Assembly (NCBI GenBank): GCA_029558955.1
Contig: JAKQCW010000143.1
Span: 1 to 55,733 of the forward strand
Origin: Chloroflexota bacterium
GTDB taxonomy: Bacteria > Chloroflexota > Anaerolineae > JAAEKA01
Length of the DNA: 55,733 nucleotides
Direction of reading: 5' to 3'
Part shown: in pieces, positions 34,143-41,831 of the stretch
Numbering within the stretch: position 1 is the stretch's first letter
Layout: the number at the start of each line of letters is the position of its first letter
Position numbers and translations under genes: made by a program
The notes under the pieces: generated by a model
What the model saw: only the letters and a program-made list of their open reading frames with translations
Database searches by the model: none
What the model was told of the DNA's origin: nothing

Positions 34143-35174
34143 CTATGTCCGGCGCGGCCGGGCCAGGAGACCGCGCAGGACGCCAGCGGCAAAGGCCAGG
34201 GAGCGCAGCCACAGGCCCCAGGGCGACACGGCCGCGGCGGCCGGATCGCGCCAGAGGGCAAAGCGGACGAAGGGCAGGGTGGTGAGCAGAAAGGGCGCCA
34301 TCAACACCAGCGGTTCGGCCCGCCGGCGGCCCAATGCCCCCAACAGCCCCAGCAGCACCAGCGGCGCCAGCAGAATCTGCAGCTTGAGCACCTGCGGCGT
34401 GTAGCTGTCCTTGAGCGCCTTGCTGGGATAGCGCCGGTAGACCACCGTGCGCCAGTAGCCGCGGCCCAGCTTGGTGCGCACATAGCCCAGCCAGCTTGCC
34501 GCGTGATGATGATAGACCTGCGCTTCCGGCGCAAAATGCATGCGGTGGCCGGCCTGGCTCAGTCGATAGGAGAACTCGACATCCTCGTTGTTGGCCTCAG
34601 GAAAGCTGGGATCGAAGCCGCCGGCCTGGATGAACACGTCGCGGCGAAAGGCGGCCGAATAGGTGGCCACCACGTCGAGCTCCGGCTGATGCCGCATGCG
34701 GCGGTAGCGGTCCTCGAACTCCAACTGGGCAAAGCGCGCCGCCAGCGACCGCTGCCGCGAGCGGTAGGCGCCCATCAGGCCGGCCGGCGATTCCGGCCCG
34801 GCAAAGCCGGCCAGCAGCGCCTCGGCCCAGGCCGGGGCCGGCTGGCAGTCGGCGTCGGTGAAGAAGAGGAGCGGCGCACGGGCGATGGCGGCGCCGTGGT
34901 TGCGGGCCGCGGCCGGCCCGGTGTGGGCCTGGCTGGCAACGCGCACCTGGAAGCCGTCATGCAGGGCAGCCCACCGCTCCACGGCGCCGGCGCTGTCGTC
35001 GGTCGAGCCGTCGTCGATGACGACGATCTCGAACTGATCCGCCGCCAACGTCTGGCCGGCCAGCGCGTCCAGGCAGCGCCCGATCACCGCGGCGCCGTTG
35101 TAAACCGGTACGATCACCGAGCAGCGCAGCGTCGCGCCAGGGTTGGCGGAGGATCGGGAGGTGTCATCAAGCAT
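34143..35174 (-). CDS. Glycosyltransferase family 2 protein
   Basis: The roughly 343-residue GT-A enzyme transfers a sugar from a nucleotide-sugar donor. Motifs in order are VIVPVYNGAAVIGRCLDAL, VVIDDGSTDDS, the metal-binding FFTDADCQPAP, and an acceptor-side NNEDVEFSYRLSQAGH. Two C-terminal hydrophobic stretches (LLAPLVLLGLLGALG and PLVLMAPFLLTTLPF) suggest membrane association. The start is uncertain: an ATG at 35174 or an overlapping GTG at 35195, neither with a good ribosome binding site. It lies between the flippase-like gene and the glycosidase-like lipoprotein gene. It probably adds a sugar to a lipid-linked intermediate of the surface polymer. Confidence 0.9.
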   Translation of the reverse strand: MLDDTSRSSANPGATLRCSVIVPVYNGAAVIGRCLDALAGQTLAADQFEIVVIDDGSTDDSAGAVERWAALHDGFQVRVASQAHTGPAAARNHGAAIARAPLLFFTDADCQPAPAWAEALLAGFAGPESPAGLMGAYRSRQRSLAARFAQLEFEDRYRRMRHQPELDVVATYSAAFRRDVFIQAGGFDPSFPEANNEDVEFSYRLSQAGHRMHFAPEAQVYHHHAASWLGYVRTKLGRGYWRTVVYRRYPSKALKDSYTPQVLKLQILLAPLVLLGLLGALGRRRAEPLVLMAPFLLTTLPFVRFALWRDPAAAAVSPWGLWLRSLAFAAGVLRGLLARPRRT

Positions 35175-35184
35175 GGCTATCGGT

Positions 35185-36288
35185 TCAGGGCCCACTTCTG
35201 CGAAAGAGCGCCGTGTCCAGTTCAGCCGGCAGGCGGCCGATGCGCCAGCTCTCGATGCCCAGCGCGGCCGCGCCCAGCACCATCAGCAAGAGCGGCGCGG
35301 CCACGTAAAGCAGCACGCCGTAGGCCAGCCCCAGCGCCTCGGCGATGCCGAACACACCCAGCGCCCAGCGACAGAGGACCTGAAAGATGCCGATCTTGCC
35401 AGGGGTCGAAGGCACAGCCACGCCGATCTGCAAGACCACCAGGACGAAGACGCTTTGCACCCAGGAGGGGGGCAGGCCCAGGGCCAGGAAAATCAGGTAG
35501 TTGGTGAGCACCGAAACGAACCAGATGCCCACCGTCAGCCCCGCCAGCCCCAGCAGCCGGCCGGGCTGGCGCAGCGCAATCAGGCCGGCCAGGCCGCGCT
35601 CCAGGCTGCCGACTGCCCGCTCGCCGTGGGGGATGTGGCGTAAGAGGCGGCTGGCCAGCGCCACGACCCGTTCACGCTGCCAAAGCACCAGCGCTACCGC
35701 CAGCGTCAGAGCCAACGCCACGCCGACGGTGGAGAACTGGCGCTGGGCCAGCTCCTGCGGCATGGCCACGAAGAGGAGCAGGCCGAGAAAGCAGATGGCC
35801 AGCATCACCATGTCCAGCAGCTTTTCGGCGGCGATGGTGCCCAGCACCAGCGATTTGCTGGCCTGGCCGGCCTCACCTGCCAGGTAGACCCGCAGCAGGT
35901 CGCCGGCGCGCGGCAGGGGCAGCGCCAGATTGACCCCTGTGCCGGCCGTCCAGATGTTGATCAGCCGGGGCCGACCGATGGGTTGAGCGGCCGGCGGCCG
36001 GTGCGAGGCCGAGGGCGCAGGGTAGAGCAGCAGATGCCAGCGCCATCCCTTGGCCGCGGCTGTGACCATCACCGTCAGGCCGGCCAGCGCCACCCAGGCC
36101 AGGTTGGCTGAGCGCAGCGCAGCGGCCATCTCGCCGAAGTCGATGTCGAACAGGGCCAGGGCGAGCGAGCCCAGGCTGAGCACCAGCACCAGCCAGAGGC
36201 GTCGGTTCAGCCACCAGGGACGTTGTCGCCCCGGCTGGCGGGGGGCTGGCGCGGGGGCCTCTGGCGCTATGTCCGGGTTGCTGGCCAT
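35185..36288 (-). CDS. Lysylphosphatidylglycerol-synthase-TM/UPF0104 family membrane protein
   Basis: This 367-residue polytopic protein of the LPG_synthase_TM (AglD/UPF0104) family has about eight hydrophobic helices (for example WLVLVLSLGSLALALF, LVLGTIAAEKLLDMVMLAICFLGLLLF). Family-typical features are GTGVNLALPLPRAGDLLRVYLA in the first half and GVAVPSTPGKIGIFQ in the second. Members are frequent in polysaccharide loci, where a lipid flippase or accessory role is proposed but not proven. It lies between the BY-kinase and GT2 genes. Upstream of its start is a 201-nt spacer with three 33-bp palindromic repeats. Confidence 0.88.
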   Translation of the reverse strand: MASNPDIAPEAPAPAPRQPGRQRPWWLNRRLWLVLVLSLGSLALALFDIDFGEMAAALRSANLAWVALAGLTVMVTAAAKGWRWHLLLYPAPSASHRPPAAQPIGRPRLINIWTAGTGVNLALPLPRAGDLLRVYLAGEAGQASKSLVLGTIAAEKLLDMVMLAICFLGLLLFVAMPQELAQRQFSTVGVALALTLAVALVLWQRERVVALASRLLRHIPHGERAVGSLERGLAGLIALRQPGRLLGLAGLTVGIWFVSVLTNYLIFLALGLPPSWVQSVFVLVVLQIGVAVPSTPGKIGIFQVLCRWALGVFGIAEALGLAYGVLLYVAAPLLLMVLGAAALGIESWRIGRLPAELDTALFRRSGP

Positions 36289-36342
36289 GCCGGCGTCTCG
36301 CCTCGCTGGTTGTGGGATGGTCGCCGTGGGAAGGGCTGGGTC

Positions 36343-36441
36343 GGCTGGCTCGGTCGGAGACCGGCCAGAGCGCCAGGCTGGCTCGGTCGGAGACCGGCCA
36401 GAGCGCCAGGCTGGCTCGGTCGGAGACCGGCCAGAGCGCCA
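36343..36441 (+). repeat. Three 33-bp palindromic repeats (GGCTCGGTCGGAGACC family)
   Basis: Three identical tandem copies begin at 36343, 36376 and 36409. Each reads GGCTGGCTCGGTCGGAGACC then GGCCAGAGCGCCA and can fold into a hairpin. Diverged copies are at 38258-38290 (intergenic), in pheT (2643-2682) and in the DUF2723 gene (29010-29270). Here they fill the spacer between the BY-kinase and flippase-like genes. Confidence 0.9.
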
Positions 36442-36489
36442 CCTCGACCAGCCAGAGTTGAGGGCGCCAGCCGATTGCGGGCCAGGTGC

Positions 36490-38208
36490 TCAGGCATCCT
36501 GGGCCGATGAGCCTGGCTGGCGCAGTTGGCTGGCCACGAAGCCGCCGGCCGCGGCCGGCTGGGCGGCGGCTTCGGCTGGGCGATCCTTGCCCTTGCGGCG
36601 TTTCTTGCTCTCGCCGCCCTGATCGGAGTCGTCTTTGTCGCCCTTGTTCTCGTAGTAGTCGTAATAGTAGTAGTGAGAGCCGGCCATGCGGTAGGGGATG
36701 CGGTTGACGGCCACGCCCAGCACGTTGGCGTTGACCTTGAGCAGCCCCTGGGCGGCGCGCCGGGCGGCCACCTCGCGCGTCGAGGCCGATTCCACCACCA
36801 GCAACACGCCGTCCATCTGCCGCGCCAGCACGGCTGCATCGGTGACGGCCAGCGTGGGCGGGCTGTCGAAGACCAGCATGTCGGCATATTGGCGCAGCTC
36901 GTCGATCAGCTCGCCCATGCGGTGCGAACCCAGCAGCTCCGATGGGTTGGGCGGCGTCGGCCCGCTGCTCAGAAGCCACAGATTTTCGACATCGGTCTGC
37001 TGCAGGTAGGGGGTCAGATCGCCGCCGGCCGGCAGCAGCAGCGCATTGGTCACGCCCACGGCGTTGGGCAGGCCAAAGACCTGGTGCAGGACGGGCCGGC
37101 GCAGGTCGGTGTCCACCAGGATGGTGCGCTTGCCTCCCTGAGCGATGACCACGGCCAGGTTGGCGGCGGTGGTGCTCTTGCCCTCGCCAGGGCTGGCGCT
37201 GGTGAGCATCAGCTTGTCGATGGGCTTGTCCAGGCTGGAGAACTGAATGTTGGTGCGCAGGGTGCGGTAGGATTCGGTGAAGGGGGACTGGGGATTGGTG
37301 GCCGCGATCAGGCGCCGCTCCTTGTCGCCGGCGCGGAACTGCACCAGGGAGCCCAGCGCGGGCAGGCCGGTGACGCGGGCGGCGTCCTCAGGCAGCTTGA
37401 CGGTGTCGTCCAGATATTCGATCAGGAAGGCCACGGCGGCCAGCAGCAGGGCCCCCAGCGCGGCGGCGATCAGGGTGTTGACCAACACCTTCGGCCGGAT
37501 GGGCTGGGTCGGTTCGATGGCCGGCTCCACCACGGTGATGGTGTCGCCGCGGTTGGCCTCGGCCCGCTTGACGTCGTCGCGGTTGCGCAGCAGCTCTGCC
37601 AGCGAGCTGCGATATTGGGCCAGGCTGGCCTCCAGGCGGGCGCGCTGCGCGGCCTGCTCCAGGGTCAGCTCATCGCCGTTGTCCTCCAACGACTGGAAGA
37701 GCTGAAGCTGGGTCTGGGCCTGTTCGATGTCGGCCTGCACTCCGTCGATCTGGGTCTGGTAGACCTCCAGCGTGCTGTTGATGCGCTGTTGCTGCTGCTT
37801 CTCGTTCTGGCCAATGAAGACCGCCGGCAGGTCATTGGCCACAGCCGTGGCCAGGGCCGGGTTGGGATCCTCCACATGCAGCACGATGATCTGCGTCTCT
37901 CGCACCGGGTCGACGATGATGGCGGAGCTGACCTCCGGCAGGCGCAGGTTGGCTGCCACCTGGTTCAGCACCGGGCGTGTGGTCAGCAGGCGGGCGTAGT
38001 TGGCCGCCAGGCGTTCGCTGGTCAGCACTTCGGTCCACTGGAGTCCGGAAGGGTTGGCCGCCTGCTGGATCAAAAGCTGTGAAGATGCCCGATAGATGGG
38101 GGTGCTGCGGCTGCTGATCAGATAGGTGATGCCGCCGGCGATCGCCGCGCCCACGATGATCAACCAAAGCCACTTCCAAATGGTCCGACCGTACTGCCGT
38201 AATTCCAT
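36490..38208 (-). CDS. Wzz/BY-kinase fusion (polysaccharide co-polymerase tyrosine autokinase)
   Basis: This 572-residue protein controls chain length and export of surface polysaccharide. The N-terminal Wzz domain has two transmembrane helices (WLWLIIVGAAIAGGITYLI and VLVNTLIAAALGALLLAAVAFL) around a coiled-coil region (about 60-220). The C-terminal bacterial tyrosine kinase has Walker A ASPGEGKST, Walker A' ILVDTDLRRP and Walker B MLVFDSPP. The tail has a Tyr cluster (HYYYYDYYENKGD), the usual autophosphorylation region, followed by a basic stretch. It is encoded 104 nt downstream of the sortase gene. The spacer carries one diverged palindromic repeat (38258-38290). Confidence 0.93.
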   Translation of the reverse strand: MELRQYGRTIWKWLWLIIVGAAIAGGITYLISSRSTPIYRASSQLLIQQAANPSGLQWTEVLTSERLAANYARLLTTRPVLNQVAANLRLPEVSSAIIVDPVRETQIIVLHVEDPNPALATAVANDLPAVFIGQNEKQQQQRINSTLEVYQTQIDGVQADIEQAQTQLQLFQSLEDNGDELTLEQAAQRARLEASLAQYRSSLAELLRNRDDVKRAEANRGDTITVVEPAIEPTQPIRPKVLVNTLIAAALGALLLAAVAFLIEYLDDTVKLPEDAARVTGLPALGSLVQFRAGDKERRLIAATNPQSPFTESYRTLRTNIQFSSLDKPIDKLMLTSASPGEGKSTTAANLAVVIAQGGKRTILVDTDLRRPVLHQVFGLPNAVGVTNALLLPAGGDLTPYLQQTDVENLWLLSSGPTPPNPSELLGSHRMGELIDELRQYADMLVFDSPPTLAVTDAAVLARQMDGVLLVVESASTREVAARRAAQGLLKVNANVLGVAVNRIPYRMAGSHYYYYDYYENKGDKDDSDQGGESKKRRKGKDRPAEAAAQPAAAGGFVASQLRQPGSSAQDA

Positions 38209-38257
38209 AACCTTGCCTTCCGGGACTGATCTCAGCAGCCGTCACGCAATCAGAGGC

Positions 38258-38290
38258 TGGGCAGGCTCGGCCAGAAGACCGGCCGGAGCG
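38258..38290 (+). repeat. Diverged copy of the GGCTCGG palindromic repeat
   Basis: The sequence GGCTCGGCCAGAAGACCGGC then CGGAGCGCC is a diverged copy of the unit at 36343, in the spacer between the sortase and Wzz/BY-kinase genes. Confidence 0.6.
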
Positions 38291-38312
38291 CCCACTCGAT
38301 CCTGGACAGCTG

Positions 38313-39023
38313 CTATTGCATCAGTTTTGCCACCACCACGACGCGGTGGGTGTTTGTCCAATAGGGCCAGCAGGTGACCAGCGTCACCCGTGCGTCGCTG
38401 GTGGGCTGGATATAGCCCGCGTTGGCCAGGCGCTGCGCCTCGCTGGCGCCGACCTCCAACAGCGGTTCGGTGACTTCTGTCACCTGATAGTCGAAGCGGC
38501 GGCCCTGGTCATCGTAGAGATAGACCATGTCGCCCAGAGCCAGCTCCTGGTCGCTGATGCGCCGGAAGACCTCGCCCTTGGTGTTGTGATGTCCGGAGAG
38601 CACCACGTTGCCCAGCTCGCCCGGCTGCGCGCTGTTGATGTGCCGGCCGGCCGCGTTGTCGGCGGTCTGCCATTCAGTGGTGCGCTGTGCGCCGCGCTCC
38701 ACCACCTCCCAGCCCACGTCGACGATGGCGGTGTCCAGTTCAATGGCTGGGATCACCAGGCGGTCGGGCGCCCCCTGAGCGGGCGGCGTGGGGAGCTGGG
38801 CGTCAGCGGTCGGCAGCGGGGCCGCGGCCGCGGTCGGCGCGACCTGCGTGGCGGCGGCCGGCGGCTGTGTGACGCCTGGCGCCGGCAGCTCGGTCGGCGG
38901 CGCGGCGGTAGCCGTGGGCTGCGGGCCGGACGGGGGCGCGGAGCAGGCGGCCAGAAGCATGACCGCAGTCAGCAGGCCCAGGACGAGCATCTGTTTGGCA
39001 ACACGACGTGATGGTTGAGGCAT
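38313..39023 (-). CDS. Lipobox-anchored sortase
   Basis: A 236-residue sortase-family transpeptidase. It has a lipoprotein signal (LLTAVMLLAAC), a Pro/Ala/Thr linker, then the sortase barrel. Catalytic residues are in order: His145 or His146 in VLSGHHN, Cys218 in TLVTCWPYW and Arg227 in NTHRVVVVA. The class resembles the D/E-type sortases common in Chloroflexota and Actinobacteria, but anchoring by a lipid-modified Cys rather than a transmembrane helix is less usual. Possible substrates in the window are few; the protein at 29652-30500 ends in LPPTGR. It is the first gene of the long minus-strand envelope train, behind a good promoter at 39130. Confidence 0.88.
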   Translation of the reverse strand: MPQPSRRVAKQMLVLGLLTAVMLLAACSAPPSGPQPTATAAPPTELPAPGVTQPPAAATQVAPTAAAAPLPTADAQLPTPPAQGAPDRLVIPAIELDTAIVDVGWEVVERGAQRTTEWQTADNAAGRHINSAQPGELGNVVLSGHHNTKGEVFRRISDQELALGDMVYLYDDQGRRFDYQVTEVTEPLLEVGASEAQRLANAGYIQPTSDARVTLVTCWPYWTNTHRVVVVAKLMQ

Positions 39024-39129
39024 ATTTTGATCCTGTCAGCCCAAGCCGGTCGCGAGATCGGCGTGGGGCCAGCCAATACCGGGGTGTCGCATGACAACTG
39101 CCAGGAGCGGGCAGCCTGGCAGATCAGCA

Positions 39130-39158
39130 ATTGTAGCCCAAGGCAAGAGAAATAGCAA
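39130..39158 (-). promoter_or_regulatory. Promoter of the envelope/polysaccharide gene train
   Basis: On the minus strand, TTGCTA (39153-39158) and TACAAT (39130-39135) are separated by 17 nt. The 5' UTR of about 100 nt contains a hairpin (CTGCCAGG / CCTGGCAG, about 39101-39125). Confidence 0.6.
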
Positions 39159-39196
39159 GACTTGACGCCGAGCTACAGCAACTCCACCTCTGCCTC

Positions 39197-39540
39197 GGAG
39201 TCAAGGCTTCAGCCGGGGACGCCTCTGACGCGGAGTCGAGGCTTCAGCCGGGGCCACCTCTGCCTCGGAGTCAAGGCTTCAGCCGGGGCCACCTCTGACG
39301 CGGAGTCAAGGCTTCAGCCGGGGACGCCTCTGACGCGGAGTCGAGGCTTCAGCCGGGGCCACCTCTGACTCGGAGTCGAGGCTTCAGCCGGGGTCGCCTC
39401 TGACGCGGAGTCGAGGCTTCAGCCGGGTCGCCTCTGACGCGGAGTCGAGGCTTCAGCCGGGGTCACCTCTGACGCGGAGTCGAGGCTTTAGCCGGGTCGC
39501 CTCTGGCGCGGAGTCGAGGCTTCAGCCGGGTCTGGTCGAT
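39197..39540 (+). repeat. Ten-copy, 35-bp tandem array (GGAGTCGAGGCTTCAGCCGG units)
   Basis: Unit starts are at 39197, 39232, 39267, 39302, 39337, 39372, 39407, 39441, 39476 and 39510. Each has GGAGTCGAGGCTTCAGCCGG followed by a short GGNCNCCTCTGACGC-like part. The array ends with a degenerate unit that forms a hairpin with an inverted GGCTCGACTC copy (39543-39578). The 651-bp gap 39024-39674 holds this array, the promoter at 39130, and a period-8 CCCTCACC tract at about 39656-39695 overlapping the next gene's stop. No gene is seen in it. Confidence 0.92.
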
Positions 39541-39655
39541 GTGAGTCGAGCGCGCCGTCCCGCCTGAAGGCTCGACTCCCTGTCCCACGTCTCTCAACAT
39601 GAGAATGGCTGTGATTTTCCATGTGCGCTTGACGTCTCCGGCAGTCAGCAAGTTC

Positions 39656-39695
39656 CCCTCACCCCCTCACCCTCTCACCCCTTCACCCCCTCATC
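39656..39695. repeat. Period-8 CCCTCACC tract overlapping a stop codon
   Basis: Five or so copies of CCCTCACC-like octamers run across the stop codon of the uridine-kinase-like gene (ending at 39675). Its last residues (DEGVKG) are therefore encoded by repeat sequence. Confidence 0.6.
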
Positions 39696-41489
39696 CTGCC
39701 GACGCTTCCAGGGCATGAAATCCTCCATGTTGGAGCCGCCGATGAATTCCCGCAGGATCGAGTTGTCGGGCACCAGATCGCCTGGCACGGGGGTGAACCA
39801 GCGCAGCAGGCTCAGCAGCCGGTCTGCCTCGACCCGCTGCGGCGCGTCCGGCTCCACAGCCAGCAGCAGCGGCTCGGCCAGCGGGCGCAGCACGGCCAGC
39901 TCGTAGGCCAGGGCGGAGTTGAACATCACGTCGGCGTGTTCCTGGAAGGGGAAGATCCACTGCCATTCGCCGCGCTGCACGCTGGGCCAGCGGTCGATGG
40001 TGTCGGCGGCCGAATAGCCGCGGCGGGCTGCGTCGCGCACGATGCGCCGGATCATGCGCGTGTCGGTGGTGGAGACGCGGTTGTGGCGATCCAGGTTGAG
40101 CTGCGTCAGCGCCGAGATGTAGATGCGGAAGATGCGCTGGCTGGGCAGTTGCGGCGCCAGCGCTGGGTTCAGGCCGTGGATGCCTTCGATCAGGATCACA
40201 TGCTGGGGGGTGATGCGCAGCGTCTCCCCCTGCTGGCGCTGGCCGGTGTAGAAGTTGAAGTGGGGCAGCGTCACCGTCTCGCCGGCCATCAATTGGTTGA
40301 GCTGCTGGTTGAAAAGCGCCAAATCGATGGCGCCCAGCGCCTCGAAGTCCGGGTTGCCGTCGGCGTCGCGCGGGGTGTGTTGGCGATCGACGAACCAGTT
40401 ATCCAGCCCCAGCGCCACCGGCTGCAGGCCGTTGGCCAACAGCTGCACGGCCAGCCGGCGGGCGAAGGTCGTCTTGCCGGAGGAGGAGGGCCCGGCGATC
40501 AGCGCCATGCCGATCTCGCCGCTGTGCAGGGCGATGGCGCTGGCGATGGCCGCGATGCGCTGTTCGTGCAGCGCCTCGGCCACCAGCACCACCTCGCGGA
40601 TGCGGCCATCGTCGATGGTGCGGTTGAGCGCGGGCAGGTTCTCCACGCCGATGCGCTCCAGCCACTCGCGGTATTCCTGAAAGACCTGGGCCAGGCGGGG
40701 CACATCGCGAAAGGGGCTGAGCAGCGTCGGATCCTGGCGGCGGGGATAGTGCAGCACAAAGCCAGCGCCGGCAGCCGAATATGGCACCAGATCGAACCAG
40801 CGCAGATAGCCGGTGCTGGGGGTCATGTAGCCGTGGAAATGGTTGCGATAGGCGCGCAGTTGGTAGATGGCCACCCCCTGTTTGCCGCTGGCCGCGGCCC
40901 CGATCATCAGGTTGGCCTTCTCCTGGTCGCCGCGCGCCTGAAATTCAGCGATGGCCTGCTCGATGGGGACCTCGAAACGTTGGATGGGCAGATCGGCGGC
41001 GGCCAGCTCATGCATGCGCGCCTCCAGCATGGCCAGCTCCTCCGATGTCACCGGCGTTGCCCGTCCCAGGCGACAGAAGAGGCCGCCAAAGGTCATGGAA
41101 TAATCGACATAAAGCCGCACGCCGGGGAAAAGCTCGCTCACCGCCGTCGCCATCAGAAAGGTCAGCGAGCGGCGGTAGATGCGCATGCCGTCCTGGGAGC
41201 TCATGTCGATCCAGGCCACGTCCAGGTCGCGCGTGACGCGCAGCCCCAGCTCTTGCAGCTCCCCCTCCACCAGGGCGGCGACGATGGGCACGGCCGGGTC
41301 GGGGTTGGCGACGCGGGCGAACTCCTCCAGGGTCGCGCCGGGCGGCCCCTGCAAGATGGCGCCGTCGGGGAAGCGCACCTGCACCTCGGCGCGCGGCGCG
41401 GCCGGGGTGATCTGAGCCATGCGCGCGGCGCTGGGCCAGCCGAAGCCAGCCGGCGCGGCGGGAGCGCCGTTGTTGACACGTATCGTCAT
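39675..41489 (-). CDS. TGS/ThrRS-like N terminus fused to uridine kinase-like domain
   Basis: The 604-residue nucleoside kinase-type protein has an N-terminal TGS-like domain (about 35-100; VQVRFPDGAILQGPPGATLEEF). A region resembling the threonyl-tRNA synthetase second domain (about 105-220; LYVDYSMTFGGLFC) follows. The C-terminal phosphoribulokinase/uridine kinase-like P-loop domain (about 325-560) has Walker A IAGPSSSGKTT, LDNWFVD, the acidic IEGIHGLNP and RIVRDAARRG. This architecture is a known fusion in several phyla and is annotated as a nucleoside kinase. It is last in an operon for BMP/ABC nucleoside-type uptake, so phosphorylation of imported nucleosides is a reasonable inference. 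The start is 9 nt after the GYD gene. Confidence 0.85.
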   Translation of the reverse strand: MTIRVNNGAPAAPAGFGWPSAARMAQITPAAPRAEVQVRFPDGAILQGPPGATLEEFARVANPDPAVPIVAALVEGELQELGLRVTRDLDVAWIDMSSQDGMRIYRRSLTFLMATAVSELFPGVRLYVDYSMTFGGLFCRLGRATPVTSEELAMLEARMHELAAADLPIQRFEVPIEQAIAEFQARGDQEKANLMIGAAASGKQGVAIYQLRAYRNHFHGYMTPSTGYLRWFDLVPYSAAGAGFVLHYPRRQDPTLLSPFRDVPRLAQVFQEYREWLERIGVENLPALNRTIDDGRIREVVLVAEALHEQRIAAIASAIALHSGEIGMALIAGPSSSGKTTFARRLAVQLLANGLQPVALGLDNWFVDRQHTPRDADGNPDFEALGAIDLALFNQQLNQLMAGETVTLPHFNFYTGQRQQGETLRITPQHVILIEGIHGLNPALAPQLPSQRIFRIYISALTQLNLDRHNRVSTTDTRMIRRIVRDAARRGYSAADTIDRWPSVQRGEWQWIFPFQEHADVMFNSALAYELAVLRPLAEPLLLAVEPDAPQRVEADRLLSLLRWFTPVPGDLVPDNSILREFIGGSNMEDFMPWKRRQDEGVKG

Positions 41490-41498
41490 GGGAGAGCG

Positions 41499-41783
41499 CT
41501 ATTGCAGACTGGCGATAAAGGAGTCGATGTCCACCGCGGGCAGGGTCAACATGCGCACGCTGCCGCGCGAGGAGAGCTCGATGGAGATGCGGGCGATGGC
41601 CGCGTTGTCGGGCGCCTCGACGATGTTGACGAAATCATAGGGGCCCAGGGTGGCGTACTGGGCCTTGACCTCGGCGCCCAGGGCCCTGATCTCTTCGTTG
41701 ACCTCTTTGAGCCGCTCCGGGCGATATTTCAGCGTGGCCGCGCCTTCGTCGGTGAGGGTGCTGAGGAGGATGTAGGTTGGCAT
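41499..41783 (-). CDS. GYD-domain protein
   Basis: This 94-residue protein of the GYD family (ferredoxin-like fold) has family features MPTYILLSTLTDEGAATLKYRPERLKE near the N terminus and the name-giving LGPYDFVNIVEAPD segment. Its biochemical function is not established in general. It sits 9 nt before the uridine-kinase-like gene and 48 nt after the PhnD/BMP hybrid gene. No signal peptide is present, so it is cytoplasmic. Confidence 0.88.
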   Translation of the reverse strand: MPTYILLSTLTDEGAATLKYRPERLKEVNEEIRALGAEVKAQYATLGPYDFVNIVEAPDNAAIARISIELSSRGSVRMLTLPAVDIDSFIASLQ

Positions 41784-41831
41784 GGGATGCTCCGGGGAGG
41801 ACGGGGCGACTCCGCGCGGGCCGGTCTGGGG

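Noticed and set aside
39197..39540. Regular repeats that look like a CRISPR array
   Set aside because: The period is only about 35 bp, the parts between the conserved cores are nearly the same in every unit, and no cas gene is nearby. It is a tandem repeat, not a CRISPR.
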